Shown: piece after piece, positions 1 to 8,729 of the stretch
Layout: each line of letters opens with the position of its first letter
Position numbering within the stretch: the first letter of the stretch is position 1
From: an uncultured Bacteroidales bacterium
GTDB taxonomy: Bacteria; Bacteroidota; Bacteroidia; Bacteroidales; Paludibacteraceae
Direction of reading: 5' to 3'
Assembly: GCA_946403315.1 (NCBI GenBank)
Contig: CAMIZK010000004.1
Coordinates: forward strand, 1 to 47,361
DNA length: 47,361 nucleotides
The notes under the pieces: generated by a model
Databases searched by the model: none
The model's input: only the letters and a program-made list of their open reading frames with translations
Told to the model about the DNA's origin: nothing
Program-made: the position numbers and the translations under genes

Positions 1-52
1 GAGCATCTGACTGTTAATCAGGGGGTCCTAGGTTCAAGTCCTAGAGGGAGCG
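1..52 (+). tRNA. tRNA-Asn (GTT), 3' part
   Basis: The window opens inside a tRNA. The anticodon stem TCTGA/TCAGG closes loop CTGTTAA, giving anticodon GTT (Asn). A perfect T-arm follows (CTAGG, loop TTCAAGT, CCTAG), then acceptor strand AGGGAGC and discriminator G at 52. CCA is not encoded. The 5' acceptor strand and most of the D-arm lie outside the window. Confidence 0.93.
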
Positions 53-53
53 C

Positions 54-87
54 AAGAGTGACGGCTGAAAAGTCGTCACTCTTTTAC
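54..87 (+). terminator. Rho-independent terminator after tRNA-Asn
   Basis: A perfect 10-bp stem, AAGAGTGACG (54-63) with CGTCACTCTT (74-83), encloses a 10-nt loop and runs into TTTT. It ends the tRNA transcript just before the mreB promoter. Confidence 0.8.
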
Positions 88-120
88 TTTATAAAAAAAA
101 TAAAAAAAAATCGCGCGCGC

Positions 121-151
121 TTGCATATATGAAAAAAAAGTTGTAACTTTG
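121..151 (+). promoter_or_regulatory. Bacteroidetes-type promoter for mreB operon
   Basis: TTGCATAT at 121 supplies the -33 TTG, followed by exactly 20 nt and TAACTTTG at 144-151, which fits the Bacteroidetes -7 box TAnnTTTG. Transcription should begin about 7 nt downstream, giving a leader of about 30 nt before the mreB ATG. Confidence 0.8.
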
Positions 152-188
152 CGCAATTTTTCGAATTGGACACTAAAACAATACAGAT

Positions 189-1208
189 ATGGGACTTTTT
201 TCTTTTACACAAGAGATCGCTATAGACTTGGGAACGGCGAACACCATCATCATGTGTGATGACAAGATTGTGGTAGATGAGCCTTCGGTAGTAGCCATCT
301 CGATGGCAGACAACAAGATGGTTGCTGTCGGTCGCAAAGCACAACAGATGATCGGTAAGGGAGGTACGATGATTCGTACCGTACGTCCGCTTCGTGACGG
401 TGTGATTGCGGATTTCTATGCTTGCGAGATGATGATTCGCGGTATGATCAAGATGATTCCGAAGCAGGCGCGTTTATTCTCACCTTCGATCCGTATGGTG
501 GTTTGTATTCCTTCGGGTTCCACCGAAGTGGAGATCCGTGCCGTGCGTGACAGTTCGGAGCATGCAGGCGGTCGGGATATCTACATGATCTACGAACCGA
601 TGGCCGCAGCAATCGGTATCGGTATCGATGTGGAGAGTCCGGAAGGATGTATGATCGTCGATATCGGTGGTGGTACGACGGAGATCGCTGTGATCTCTTT
701 GGGCGGTATCGTCAGCAACAAGTCCATCAAGATCGCCGGTGATGACTTCAACCAGGATATCATTGAGTATATGGGCCGTATGCATAATCTGCGTATCGAC
801 GAACCGACGGCTGAGCGGATTAAGATTCAAGTGGGTTCCGCGTTACCGGAACTGGAAGATGCGCCGGAAGATTTCGTCGTTATCGGTCCGAATAAAGTGA
901 CAGCACTCCCGATGTCGGTTCCTGTCAGCTATCAGGAGATCGCACACTGCTTGGAGAAGAGTGTCTCGAAGATCGAAGGTGCTATCCTGCAGGCATTGGA
1001 AACCACGCCGCCTGAGTTGTATTCGGATATCGTGAAACGCGGTATCTATCTGACCGGTGGTGGTGCCTTACTGCACGGTCTGGCAAAACGTCTGACGGAT
1101 AAGATCACTATTCCGTTCCACGTAGCCGATGATCCGTTGCATTCGGTAGCACGCGGTACCGGTGTGGCGCTGAAGAACGTCAATAACTTCGGCTTCCTGC
1201 TTCGCTAA
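189..1208 (+). CDS. mreB: Rod-shape-determining actin homologue MreB
   Basis: This 339-residue protein is an actin-like ATPase that forms membrane-associated filaments and directs the elongation machinery of rod-shaped cells. The phosphate-1 motif IDLGTANT lies near residues 13-20, phosphate-2 DIGGGTTE near 158-165, and the adenosine motif LTGGGALL near 288-295. Length is normal for the family. The ATG at 189 follows a canonical promoter. It is the first gene of an uninterrupted plus-strand run through mreC, mreD, mrdA and rodA, the standard order in Bacteroidales, so assignment is secure. Confidence 0.97.
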   Translation: MGLFSFTQEIAIDLGTANTIIMCDDKIVVDEPSVVAISMADNKMVAVGRKAQQMIGKGGTMIRTVRPLRDGVIADFYACEMMIRGMIKMIPKQARLFSPSIRMVVCIPSGSTEVEIRAVRDSSEHAGGRDIYMIYEPMAAAIGIGIDVESPEGCMIVDIGGGTTEIAVISLGGIVSNKSIKIAGDDFNQDIIEYMGRMHNLRIDEPTAERIKIQVGSALPELEDAPEDFVVIGPNKVTALPMSVPVSYQEIAHCLEKSVSKIEGAILQALETTPPELYSDIVKRGIYLTGGGALLHGLAKRLTDKITIPFHVADDPLHSVARGTGVALKNVNNFGFLLR

Positions 1209-1221
1209 ACGATAGCGGACT

Positions 1222-2013
1222 ATGCGGACATTGCTCAAAATAGTGCAACGTTACAGCAACTTCCTGGTGTTTCTTGCCTTGGAAGTTGCTGCATTTATGC
1301 TTATCAGCCGCAACAATGCCTATCCCCGCAGCAGTATGTTCAGCACGGCCAATAGCTTCATCGCCTGGCAGTACGAGCAGATCAGCGCTATAGGCGACTA
1401 TTTCGGTCTGCAAGGTCAAAACGAAGCGTTATCCAAAGAGAATGCGGAACTGCGTAACCGCTTGAGTGAACTGGAAGCACAACTGACCGGTGATTCCATC
1501 CAGTATAAAGAAGGTAAGGTGGTGCAGATGACCACGAAGAAACTGCATAACTACCTCACTATCAACCGGGGTAGCCGGAATGGCCTGGTACGTGGTCAAG
1601 GCGTGATCAACGGAGACGGAGTGGTGGGTATTGTCCGGACAGTCGGTCAGAAATACAGCATCGTCTTACCGCTGATCAACACCCACACCAACCTCAGTTG
1701 CCGTTTTGCCAAGAATGACTACGTAGGCATCCTGCAATGGGACGGCAAAGATTGCCGTTTTGCCCAATTGACCGACGTAGCTACGCATATCGATGTACAA
1801 CTGGGAGACACGATTGTTACCAGTGGATTGAGTAGTGGTTTTCCAGGAGGAATTCCCGTTGGAATCGTAGAAAATTGCAGTCGGAAAGAAGGCGATTCGT
1901 ACTATACGATCCGGGTTCGGCTGCAGGTGGATTTCAAACGGCTGCGGTATATCGAGGTGGTACAAAACATGAATATGAACGAATTGGAGGAACTGGGAAA
2001 TGGACTGGACTAG
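1222..2013 (+). CDS. mreC: Rod-shape-determining protein MreC
   Basis: This 263-residue protein has a single N-terminal membrane segment (about residues 14-30), a coiled-coil stretch (about 66-90, rich in E, L and N) and a periplasmic beta domain. MreC bridges cytoplasmic MreB and the periplasmic part of PBP2 in the elongasome. It starts 13 nt after mreB, and its stop overlaps the mreD start by 14 nt, indicating translational coupling. Confidence 0.93.
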   Translation: MRTLLKIVQRYSNFLVFLALEVAAFMLISRNNAYPRSSMFSTANSFIAWQYEQISAIGDYFGLQGQNEALSKENAELRNRLSELEAQLTGDSIQYKEGKVVQMTTKKLHNYLTINRGSRNGLVRGQGVINGDGVVGIVRTVGQKYSIVLPLINTHTNLSCRFAKNDYVGILQWDGKDCRFAQLTDVATHIDVQLGDTIVTSGLSSGFPGGIPVGIVENCSRKEGDSYYTIRVRLQVDFKRLRYIEVVQNMNMNELEELGNGLD

Positions 2014-2503
2014 CTGGCTCAAACAATTCGGACGATACATCGGGGTGATGTTACTGCAGGTATTCCTTTTTGACCAGTTGCAGTTCTTCGGTTTATGCCA
2101 TCCGTATATCTACGTGCTCTGCCTGCTCATGATGCCGATCACGTTGCGGCATAATGCAGACCTGTGCATCGGTGCCGTGGCCGGACTGGTCATGGACCTG
2201 TTCAGTAACTCGCTGGGCATCCATATGGCGGCTTGTGTACTGATCATGTTCGTCCGGCGGTATCTGTTAAGCTTCCTGATCAATGAACATGACCGACTCA
2301 ACGAACAGATCAGCCTGCGTGCCATCGGGTTGATCGCCTTGCTGGAATATACGATTATTCTGGTGCTGCTCCACCACGGCTTGATCTTCCTGCTCAGTGC
2401 ATGGAGTTGGCATTATATCGGAATGGTGATCCTGGAAACGCTGATCAGTTCTATCGTCACCGTCTCCGTCATCATAGGCTTTAATGCGTTAAGATACAGA
2501 TGA
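2000..2503 (+). CDS. mreD: Rod-shape-determining membrane protein MreD
   Basis: This small hydrophobic protein of 167 residues has about five predicted membrane segments. Sequence alone is weakly diagnostic, but length, topology and position between mreC and the PBP2 gene identify it as MreD, the membrane partner of MreC and PBP2. It overlaps mreC at the start and shares an ATGA with mrdA at the end. Confidence 0.88.
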   Translation: MDWTSWLKQFGRYIGVMLLQVFLFDQLQFFGLCHPYIYVLCLLMMPITLRHNADLCIGAVAGLVMDLFSNSLGIHMAACVLIMFVRRYLLSFLINEHDRLNEQISLRAIGLIALLEYTIILVLLHHGLIFLLSAWSWHYIGMVILETLISSIVTVSVIIGFNALRYR

Positions 2504-4341
2504 TTAACGATCCCAATTATAAACGTGCTTATGTGATCAGCGGCATTGCTGTTGTGATCGTTTTGGCGTATGTGATTCGGTTGTTTTATTTGCAGGTCAT
2601 CGACCAATCGACCGCTAACCAGGCGGAGAGTAACGCGCTGGTGAAACAGACGATCTACCCTTCCCGTGGTTTGATCTATGACCGGAACGGGGAACTGCTG
2701 GTGTTTAACCAGCCTATCTACGAAGTGACGATGGTGGTGCGTGATATGGGAAAGCAGTTTGATACCATTGCGTTCTGTAACTGTCTCAATATCAGTCGAG
2801 AAGATTTCGAAGCACGCATGGTGGAGATCAAAGACACCAAGAAAAACAGGGGATATTCTTCCTGGACACCGCAGGTGTTCATGAATCAGCTTAAGAAAGA
2901 AGATATCGCAGCGCTGCAGGAGTCCCTCTATCTCTTTCCGGGTATCCATCTGCAGAAAAGAACCCTTCGTGATTATACCTATTGCTCGGCAGCTCATGTC
3001 TTAGGCAGCGTAGGTGAAGTGAATCAGAGCGATATGGATCGCGATGACTACTACGGACGCGGTGATTATGCCGGTCGAGATGGCTTGGAGAAGACCTATG
3101 AGAAGCAGTTACGCGGTGAGAAAGGAGTGGAGGTGTTGATGCGTGATGCTCGTGGACGAATCCAAGGCAGTTATCAGGACGGTAAACAGGATAAACCGGC
3201 TAAAGCCGGTACGGATCTGCAGATCACGATCGACATTCAATTGCAGATGTTAGCGGAAGAACTGCTGGCTAATAAACTCGGCAGTGCCGTGGCTATCGAA
3301 CCCAAGACCGGTGAGATCTTAGCCTTGGTCTCCACGCCGGCATGGGATCCTAAAGTGCTTGTGGGAAAAGAACGGAGTGCTAACTACAACGCGCTGCTTA
3401 AAGATCCTAACCGTCCGTTGTACAACCGGGCCACGCAGGCGATGTATCCCCCGGGGTCTACGTTCAAAACCATCATGACGCTGGTCTGCATGCATCAGAA
3501 GAGTCTGACGGTCAACACCGTCTATCCTTGTTCCGGTAAGGAGAGTAAACCCATTCCGTGTACCCACCATCATGGTTCCGCCATCACGCTCGAGAATGCG
3601 ATTGAGCAGAGTTGTAACCCCTATTTCTGGTGCGCGTTCCGGGATCTGCTGCAGAAAGACGGATACGGAAAGGACAATGCAGATTTCCGGAAACGGTATG
3701 AGTCATGGCGAAACGACGTGATGTCCTTCGGTCTGGGACAGAAATTCCAAGATACCGATATCGGTGACCAGTCTGCCGGTAGCATACCAAGTCTGGCTCT
3801 GTATGACCGGTTGTACGGTAAGACGGGCTGGAAAGCCATCACCATCCGCTCGCTCAGCATCGGTCAGGGAGAGTTACTGGTTACACCGCTACAGTTAGCC
3901 AATCAGGCAGCTATCATCGCCAATGACGGCTATTACATCACACCGCATCTGAATAAGAACGACTCGATGTTAAGTCATATCCATCATGTAGATATCGAGA
4001 AACCCTATTTCGATATCCTCAAGAACGGTATGCAGCGGGTGATGATCTACGGTACAGGCCGGCATGTGGCGATTGACAGTCTGCATATGGCCGGTAAAAC
4101 CGGTACGGCGCAGAATCCGCATGGTAATGACCATGCCGTCTTCATCGGTATGGCGCCGGTGGAAGATCCGCAGATCGTAGTAGCGGTCGTTGTAGAGACC
4201 TCCGGATATGGTGCCACCTGGGCAGCGCCTGTGGCCAGCATGATGATGGAGCAGTACCTGACCGGAGAAGTGAAACGCAAGAACATGAAGAGAGAGTATA
4301 TCAACAAGGTAGTACCGAATGCAAGCGTCAAGAAGCAGTAA
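2500..4341 (+). CDS. mrdA: Penicillin-binding protein 2 (elongation transpeptidase)
   Basis: This 613-residue class B penicillin-binding protein cross-links peptidoglycan during cell elongation. It has one N-terminal membrane anchor (about residues 7-27), a dimerisation/pedestal region, and a transpeptidase domain with all three catalytic motifs: SxxK (S320-T-F-K323), SxN (S371-C-N373) and KTG (K533-T-G). Its ATG overlaps the mreD stop by 4 nt. Its last 23 nt are shared with the start of rodA, its SEDS glycosyltransferase partner. Confidence 0.96.
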   Translation: MINDPNYKRAYVISGIAVVIVLAYVIRLFYLQVIDQSTANQAESNALVKQTIYPSRGLIYDRNGELLVFNQPIYEVTMVVRDMGKQFDTIAFCNCLNISREDFEARMVEIKDTKKNRGYSSWTPQVFMNQLKKEDIAALQESLYLFPGIHLQKRTLRDYTYCSAAHVLGSVGEVNQSDMDRDDYYGRGDYAGRDGLEKTYEKQLRGEKGVEVLMRDARGRIQGSYQDGKQDKPAKAGTDLQITIDIQLQMLAEELLANKLGSAVAIEPKTGEILALVSTPAWDPKVLVGKERSANYNALLKDPNRPLYNRATQAMYPPGSTFKTIMTLVCMHQKSLTVNTVYPCSGKESKPIPCTHHHGSAITLENAIEQSCNPYFWCAFRDLLQKDGYGKDNADFRKRYESWRNDVMSFGLGQKFQDTDIGDQSAGSIPSLALYDRLYGKTGWKAITIRSLSIGQGELLVTPLQLANQAAIIANDGYYITPHLNKNDSMLSHIHHVDIEKPYFDILKNGMQRVMIYGTGRHVAIDSLHMAGKTGTAQNPHGNDHAVFIGMAPVEDPQIVVAVVVETSGYGATWAAPVASMMMEQYLTGEVKRKNMKREYINKVVPNASVKKQ

Positions 4342-5782
4342 CATATGGAAAAACTTGGATTGGATCACTGTCGGTCTCTTCCTGACCCTGATGCTCCTGG
4401 GCTGGCTCAATATCTACGGAGCCAGTTATACCTTCGATTCCACCAGCATCATCGATTTCTCCAACCGTGCCGGAAAACAGTTCCACTGGATACTCGGTAC
4501 GTTGGTCTTAGCGGTGGTTCTGCTGCTGATTGACTATAAGACCTACGATATTCTGGCCTATATCGCCTATGGCGCAATGATCTTGCTTCTATTGGCCACA
4601 CCCGTCTTAGCGCATAACATCAAAGGCTCTATGTCCTGGATCTCCATCGGTCCGGTGAGCCTGCAACCGGCGGAGTTTGCCAAGTGTATCGTCGCTTTGG
4701 CTGTCGCCAAGTATATGGGGCGGTATGAGTTTAAGATACGAACCTGGAGGGATATGATCATCCCGTTTGGCTTGATCGGTGTACCGATGCTTATCATCAT
4801 GGTATGGCAGAAAGAAACGGGTTCGGCATTGGTGTTCCTCGCCTTCCTGTTAGCGTTTTACCGGCAAGGTATGAGCGGTTATGTACTATGGGTAATTGCC
4901 GCCGTAGTGGCACTGTTTATCACCAGTATCCGCTTGGGTGATGAGGTATTACCCTTAGGTACCGGAAGTGTGGGTATCTTAACCTGTATGCTGCTTCTGA
5001 CCGTCGTGGAGATATACTTCCTTTGCAAGGAACACCGCATGCGTTATCAGGCGCTGATCTTAGTAGGCAGCGTGATCGGCATATACGGGTTGGCACTGAT
5101 ACTCAATATCTTTGTTACCATTCCTTTTGACTGGCTATCGATGGCGGTGGTGCTGCTGTTAGTCGCTTATAACATCGGTATCAGTCTCTATTGGCATAAA
5201 TACAAACTGCTCATCTTAGCCGGTTTCACCATTTTCTGTATGGGTTACACCCATGCCTGCAAATATGCTTTTTCGCATGTGCTGCAACCGCACCAACGGA
5301 TCCGTATTGAGGTGCTGTTGGGCATGAAAGAAGATCCCAACGGAGCCGGGTATAACGTCAACCAGGCACGTATCGCTATCGGTTCCGGACGATTCACCGG
5401 CAAAGGGTATCTCAATGGTACGCAAACCAAACTGCAGTTTGTACCGGAACAGGATACGGACTTTATCTTCTGTACCGTAGGGGAAGAATGGGGATTCCTC
5501 GGTTCGATAACCGTCTTGGGACTTTACCTCTTCTTTATCTTACGCCTCATCAAGATAGCGGAACGGCAACGGAATGTATCCACCCGCATCTACGCCTATA
5601 TTGTGGCCGGTATCTTCCTCTTTCACCTTACGGTGAACGTAGGTATGGTATTGGGTTTGTTACCCGTCATCGGTATCCCGTTACCGTTCTTCAGTTACGG
5701 CGGTAGTTCGTTATGGGGATTCACGTTACTGCTGTTTATCTTACTCCGCTTGGATGCAGCGCGTATGGAACAATTGCGATAA
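4319..5782 (+). CDS. rodA: Peptidoglycan glycosyltransferase RodA (SEDS family)
   Basis: This is a 487-residue polytopic FtsW/RodA/SpoVE protein that polymerises lipid II strands for elongation together with PBP2. Family signatures include the loop around QPAEFAK (about residue 120) and, near the C-terminus, GLLPVIGIPLPFFSYGGSS. It is longer than E. coli RodA because of extra hydrophobic segments in the middle, as I would expect in Bacteroidales. There is no alternative in-frame ATG before the first helix, so the 23-bp overlap with mrdA is taken as real. Confidence 0.95.
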   Translation: MQASRSSNIWKNLDWITVGLFLTLMLLGWLNIYGASYTFDSTSIIDFSNRAGKQFHWILGTLVLAVVLLLIDYKTYDILAYIAYGAMILLLLATPVLAHNIKGSMSWISIGPVSLQPAEFAKCIVALAVAKYMGRYEFKIRTWRDMIIPFGLIGVPMLIIMVWQKETGSALVFLAFLLAFYRQGMSGYVLWVIAAVVALFITSIRLGDEVLPLGTGSVGILTCMLLLTVVEIYFLCKEHRMRYQALILVGSVIGIYGLALILNIFVTIPFDWLSMAVVLLLVAYNIGISLYWHKYKLLILAGFTIFCMGYTHACKYAFSHVLQPHQRIRIEVLLGMKEDPNGAGYNVNQARIAIGSGRFTGKGYLNGTQTKLQFVPEQDTDFIFCTVGEEWGFLGSITVLGLYLFFILRLIKIAERQRNVSTRIYAYIVAGIFLFHLTVNVGMVLGLLPVIGIPLPFFSYGGSSLWGFTLLLFILLRLDAARMEQLR

Positions 5783-5784
5783 GT

Positions 5785-6225
5785 ATGTTTGTTACGGATC
5801 CAATAGGAATCAAAGGTGAAGAAGAAGCCGCCAAGATGCTGGAGAAAAAAGGCTATACCATCCTAGCGCATAACTGGCGCTTGGGACATTGGGAGATAGA
5901 CCTGATTGCGGAGAACAAGCAGGAGATCGTTTTTGCGGAAGTGAAAGCCAGAACGACGATGTTCGGTAATATCCGACCGGAGGAATACGTCGATGAAGCC
6001 AAGAAAAAACGAATGATCACTTCCGGTAATGCATTTGTACGGCATAATAAGTCCAATAAAGCACTGCGTTTTGATATCATCGGTATCGTAGTCGATCCGC
6101 AGACGATGGAAGTGACGTACCGAACACACATAGAGAATGCTTTTCAACCCTCCACACGTGCTATCACAAGCGGTAGTCACAGTGCGGCATGGTTATGGGG
6201 ACATAAAGGAACCAAGAGAAGATGA
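5785..6225 (+). CDS. yraN: YraN/UPF0102 family endonuclease-fold protein
   Basis: This 146-residue protein of the UPF0102 family has a restriction-endonuclease-like fold; its function is unsettled. The motif G-x-E-A-A near the N-terminus, followed by EIDLIAE and VFAEVKAR (the D...ExK core), is visible at about residues 14-60. The reading frame extends upstream into rodA, but the ATG at 5785, 2 nt after the rodA stop, matches the family N-terminus. The stop shares ATGA with mnmG. Confidence 0.88.
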   Translation: MFVTDPIGIKGEEEAAKMLEKKGYTILAHNWRLGHWEIDLIAENKQEIVFAEVKARTTMFGNIRPEEYVDEAKKKRMITSGNAFVRHNKSNKALRFDIIGIVVDPQTMEVTYRTHIENAFQPSTRAITSGSHSAAWLWGHKGTKRR

Positions 6226-8093
6226 ATAAGGAGTTTACATACGATGTGATAGTAGTAGGAGCCGGTCACGCAGGATGTGAAGCGGCCAGCGCGGCTGCCC
6301 GGATGGGTAGTAGGACGCTACTCATCACCATGGATATGAATAAGATTGCCCAGATGAGCTGTAACCCCGCTGTGGGTGGTATCGCGAAGGGGCAGATCGT
6401 GCGTGAGATAGATGCCTTGGGAGGACAGATGGGAATCGTCACCGACCGCAGTGCTATTCAGTTCCGTATGCTCAATCAAAGCAAAGGAGCGGCGATGTGG
6501 AGTCCACGCAGCCAGAGTGACCGGAAACGGTTTATCGAAGAGTGGATCAAGGTGCTCAGTCATACAGAGAACTTGTTCATCTGGCAAGATATTGTAACCA
6601 GTCTTATTATCAAAGATAATAAGGTATGTGGTGTACGCACGATGTTAGGTATTGAGATGGAAGCACAGGCAGTAGTACTCACCAACGGCACCTTCCTCAA
6701 CGGTCTCATGCATTGCGGTAAGACTCAGATACCCGGTGGACGCACCTCTGAACCTGCTTCACATGGTATCACCGAGCAGTTAGTGGAATTAGGGTTCAAG
6801 AGTGACCGTATGAAAACCGGTACACCTGCCCGTATCGATGCACGTTCTATCGATTTCAACGGACTTATTCGGCAAGATGGAGATAACGACTGGCATCAGT
6901 TCAGTTACCTTCCAACTGTGCATCGTGTCCTCAAACAGATGCCCTGTTGGATCACGTACACCAATCCCGACACACATGAAGCACTACGTGCCGGATTAGC
7001 AGATTCTCCCCTTTTCAACGGACAAATTCGCAGTATCGGTCCCCGGTATTGCCCCAGTATAGAAACGAAGATTGTCACTTTTGCCGATAAAGAGGCACAT
7101 CAGATCTTCCTGGAACCGGAAGGAGTAGATAGTAATGAGTATTATGTGAACGGTTTTTCCAGCAGTCTGCCGTGGCAGGTTCAATTAGCCGGTTTGCGTA
7201 CGATTAAAGGATTGGAACACGTCGTGCTGTACCGACCGGGTTATGCAATTGAATATGACTTCTTTGATCCCACCCAGTTACATCATACCTTGGAGACCAA
7301 ACAGATTAAAAATTTGTTTTTTGCCGGACAGATCAATGGAACTACCGGTTATGAAGAAGCCGCAGGACAAGGCCTGGTGGCAGGTGTGAATGCCCATATT
7401 AATGTACATGGAGGAGCTCCCTTCACGATGAGCAGGGATGAGAGTTATATCGGCGTACTGATTGATGATCTCGTCAATAAAGGAGTGGATGAACCCTATC
7501 GTATGTTCACTTCTCGAGCCGAGTACCGTATTCTGTTACGGCAGGATAATGCGGATGAACGACTCACCAAACGCAGTTATGAAATGGGTCTGGCCGACCG
7601 GGAACGGTATGATCTGTTATGCAAAAAACAAACAGATTGTTCCGATTTCATCGGCTATTTACAGAGTACGACGGTGCATAAAAGTCAGATCGATACCTGG
7701 TTGGAATCGATTGGAAGCACCGCCTTACATGAAGGATGCAAACTTAGTGACCTGATTTTACGTCCACAAGTAAGTATCAAGACGCTGGCAGAAGTGTTTC
7801 CGGAATTGAAAGCAAAAGTGAAAGAATTCTCCGATGAAACCGTAGAAAGTTGCGAGATTCAAGTAAAGTACGCCGGTTATATCAAACGGGAACGGATGGA
7901 AGCTGCCAAATTGCAGCGACTCGACCAAATCCGCATACCCGATACGTTTAATTACGAAGAAGTGCAAAGTTTGAGTACGGAGGCACGACAGAAACTCAGT
8001 CGTATCCGTCCAACATCCATCGGAGAGGCCCAACGCATCCCGGGTGTAAGTCCTAATGATATCAGTGTTTTATTGGTATTAATGGGTAGATAA
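6222..8093 (+). CDS. mnmG: tRNA uridine-5-carboxymethylaminomethyl modification enzyme MnmG (GidA)
   Basis: This is a 623-residue FAD-dependent enzyme that, with MnmE, installs cmnm5 on the wobble uridine of several tRNAs. The N-terminal dinucleotide-binding motif GAGHAGCEAA lies at residues 13-22, and the GidA signatures CNPAVGGIAKG and GQINGTTGYEEAAGQG are both present. Length is normal. It is the last gene of the mre run and is coupled to yraN. In many bacteria mnmG lies close to the replication origin and parS sites; a parS-like site follows here 37 nt after the stop. Confidence 0.97.
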   Translation: MNKEFTYDVIVVGAGHAGCEAASAAARMGSRTLLITMDMNKIAQMSCNPAVGGIAKGQIVREIDALGGQMGIVTDRSAIQFRMLNQSKGAAMWSPRSQSDRKRFIEEWIKVLSHTENLFIWQDIVTSLIIKDNKVCGVRTMLGIEMEAQAVVLTNGTFLNGLMHCGKTQIPGGRTSEPASHGITEQLVELGFKSDRMKTGTPARIDARSIDFNGLIRQDGDNDWHQFSYLPTVHRVLKQMPCWITYTNPDTHEALRAGLADSPLFNGQIRSIGPRYCPSIETKIVTFADKEAHQIFLEPEGVDSNEYYVNGFSSSLPWQVQLAGLRTIKGLEHVVLYRPGYAIEYDFFDPTQLHHTLETKQIKNLFFAGQINGTTGYEEAAGQGLVAGVNAHINVHGGAPFTMSRDESYIGVLIDDLVNKGVDEPYRMFTSRAEYRILLRQDNADERLTKRSYEMGLADRERYDLLCKKQTDCSDFIGYLQSTTVHKSQIDTWLESIGSTALHEGCKLSDLILRPQVSIKTLAEVFPELKAKVKEFSDETVESCEIQVKYAGYIKRERMEAAKLQRLDQIRIPDTFNYEEVQSLSTEARQKLSRIRPTSIGEAQRIPGVSPNDISVLLVLMGR

Positions 8094-8102
8094 TGAAGAA
8101 TT

Positions 8103-8122
8103 TTAGTTTGTAAACAAACTAA
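8103..8122 (+). repeat. Perfect 8-bp inverted repeat after mnmG
   Basis: TTAGTTTG (8103-8110), loop TAAA, CAAACTAA (8115-8122). There is no clear T-tract, so it is a weak terminator candidate or mRNA 3'-end hairpin between mnmG and the parS-like site. Confidence 0.5.
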
Positions 8123-8129
8123 CATAAAA

Positions 8130-8145
8130 TGTTTCACGTGGAACA
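8130..8145. other. parS-like ParB (Spo0J) binding site
   Basis: TGTTTCACGTGGAACA is a 16-bp near-perfect palindrome: one complementary pair (positions 5 and 12) breaks the symmetry. It matches the widely conserved chromosomal parS sequence TGTTTCACGTGAAACA at 15 of 16 positions. It sits between mnmG and apt in non-coding DNA. ParB loads here and recruits SMC for chromosome segregation; parA and parB are not in the window. Confidence 0.85.
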
Positions 8146-8160
8146 CTAACAATAATAGAT

Positions 8161-8700
8161 ATGAATGCAGAACAAGTAAAAGCAGCTATTCGTAATGTGC
8201 CTGATTTTCCGATACCGGGCATACAGTTTAAGGACATCACTACTGCGTTGGCAAGACATGATTGCTTAACGTGGATGAAAGATGAGATTGTAAAGCGTTA
8301 CAAAGATTTAGGTATCACGCAGGTGGTAGGTATCGAATCGCGTGGATTCATTCTGGCGCCGGCAGTGGCTATTGAGATTGGTGCAGGATTTGTGCCTATC
8401 CGTAAGCATAATAAGTTACCGGCAGAAACGGTATCCGTTACCTACGCCAAAGAGTACGGAGACGATACCATTCAGATGCATAAGGATGCATTATTACCGG
8501 ACGACGTCGTGCTTATTCACGATGATATCCTGGCTACCGGCGGATCGATGGAAGCAGCGATTAACTTGGTGAAGAAATTAGGCGTTAAGAAGATCTACGT
8601 CAATTGCATCATTGAACTCGAAGGTCTCAACGGACGCAAGTATCTGGAAGGAAAGGCTGAAAACGTCGATTGTCTGTTCGGTATAGAAGTGGACGAATAA
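8161..8700 (+). CDS. apt: Adenine phosphoribosyltransferase
   Basis: This 179-residue purine-salvage enzyme converts adenine plus PRPP to AMP and pyrophosphate in the cytoplasm. The N-terminal region PDFPIPGIQFKDITT is typical of Apt, and the PRPP-binding loop VVLIHDDILATGGS lies near residues 115-128. Length is standard. No canonical promoter is visible in the 67 nt upstream, which instead hold the parS-like site, so it may be read through from mnmG or from a non-canonical start. Confidence 0.96.
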   Translation: MNAEQVKAAIRNVPDFPIPGIQFKDITTALARHDCLTWMKDEIVKRYKDLGITQVVGIESRGFILAPAVAIEIGAGFVPIRKHNKLPAETVSVTYAKEYGDDTIQMHKDALLPDDVVLIHDDILATGGSMEAAINLVKKLGVKKIYVNCIIELEGLNGRKYLEGKAENVDCLFGIEVDE

Positions 8701-8729
8701 GATAAAGGTGATAGGTTATTGGTTATAGA
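8701..8729 (+). repeat. Word-like micro-repeat between apt and uvrC
   Basis: The whole apt-uvrC spacer consists of imperfect copies of a 7-8 nt word (GGTGATA, GGTTATT, GGTTATA) and runs directly into the uvrC ATG. It resembles the tract at 11728-11771. Confidence 0.65.
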
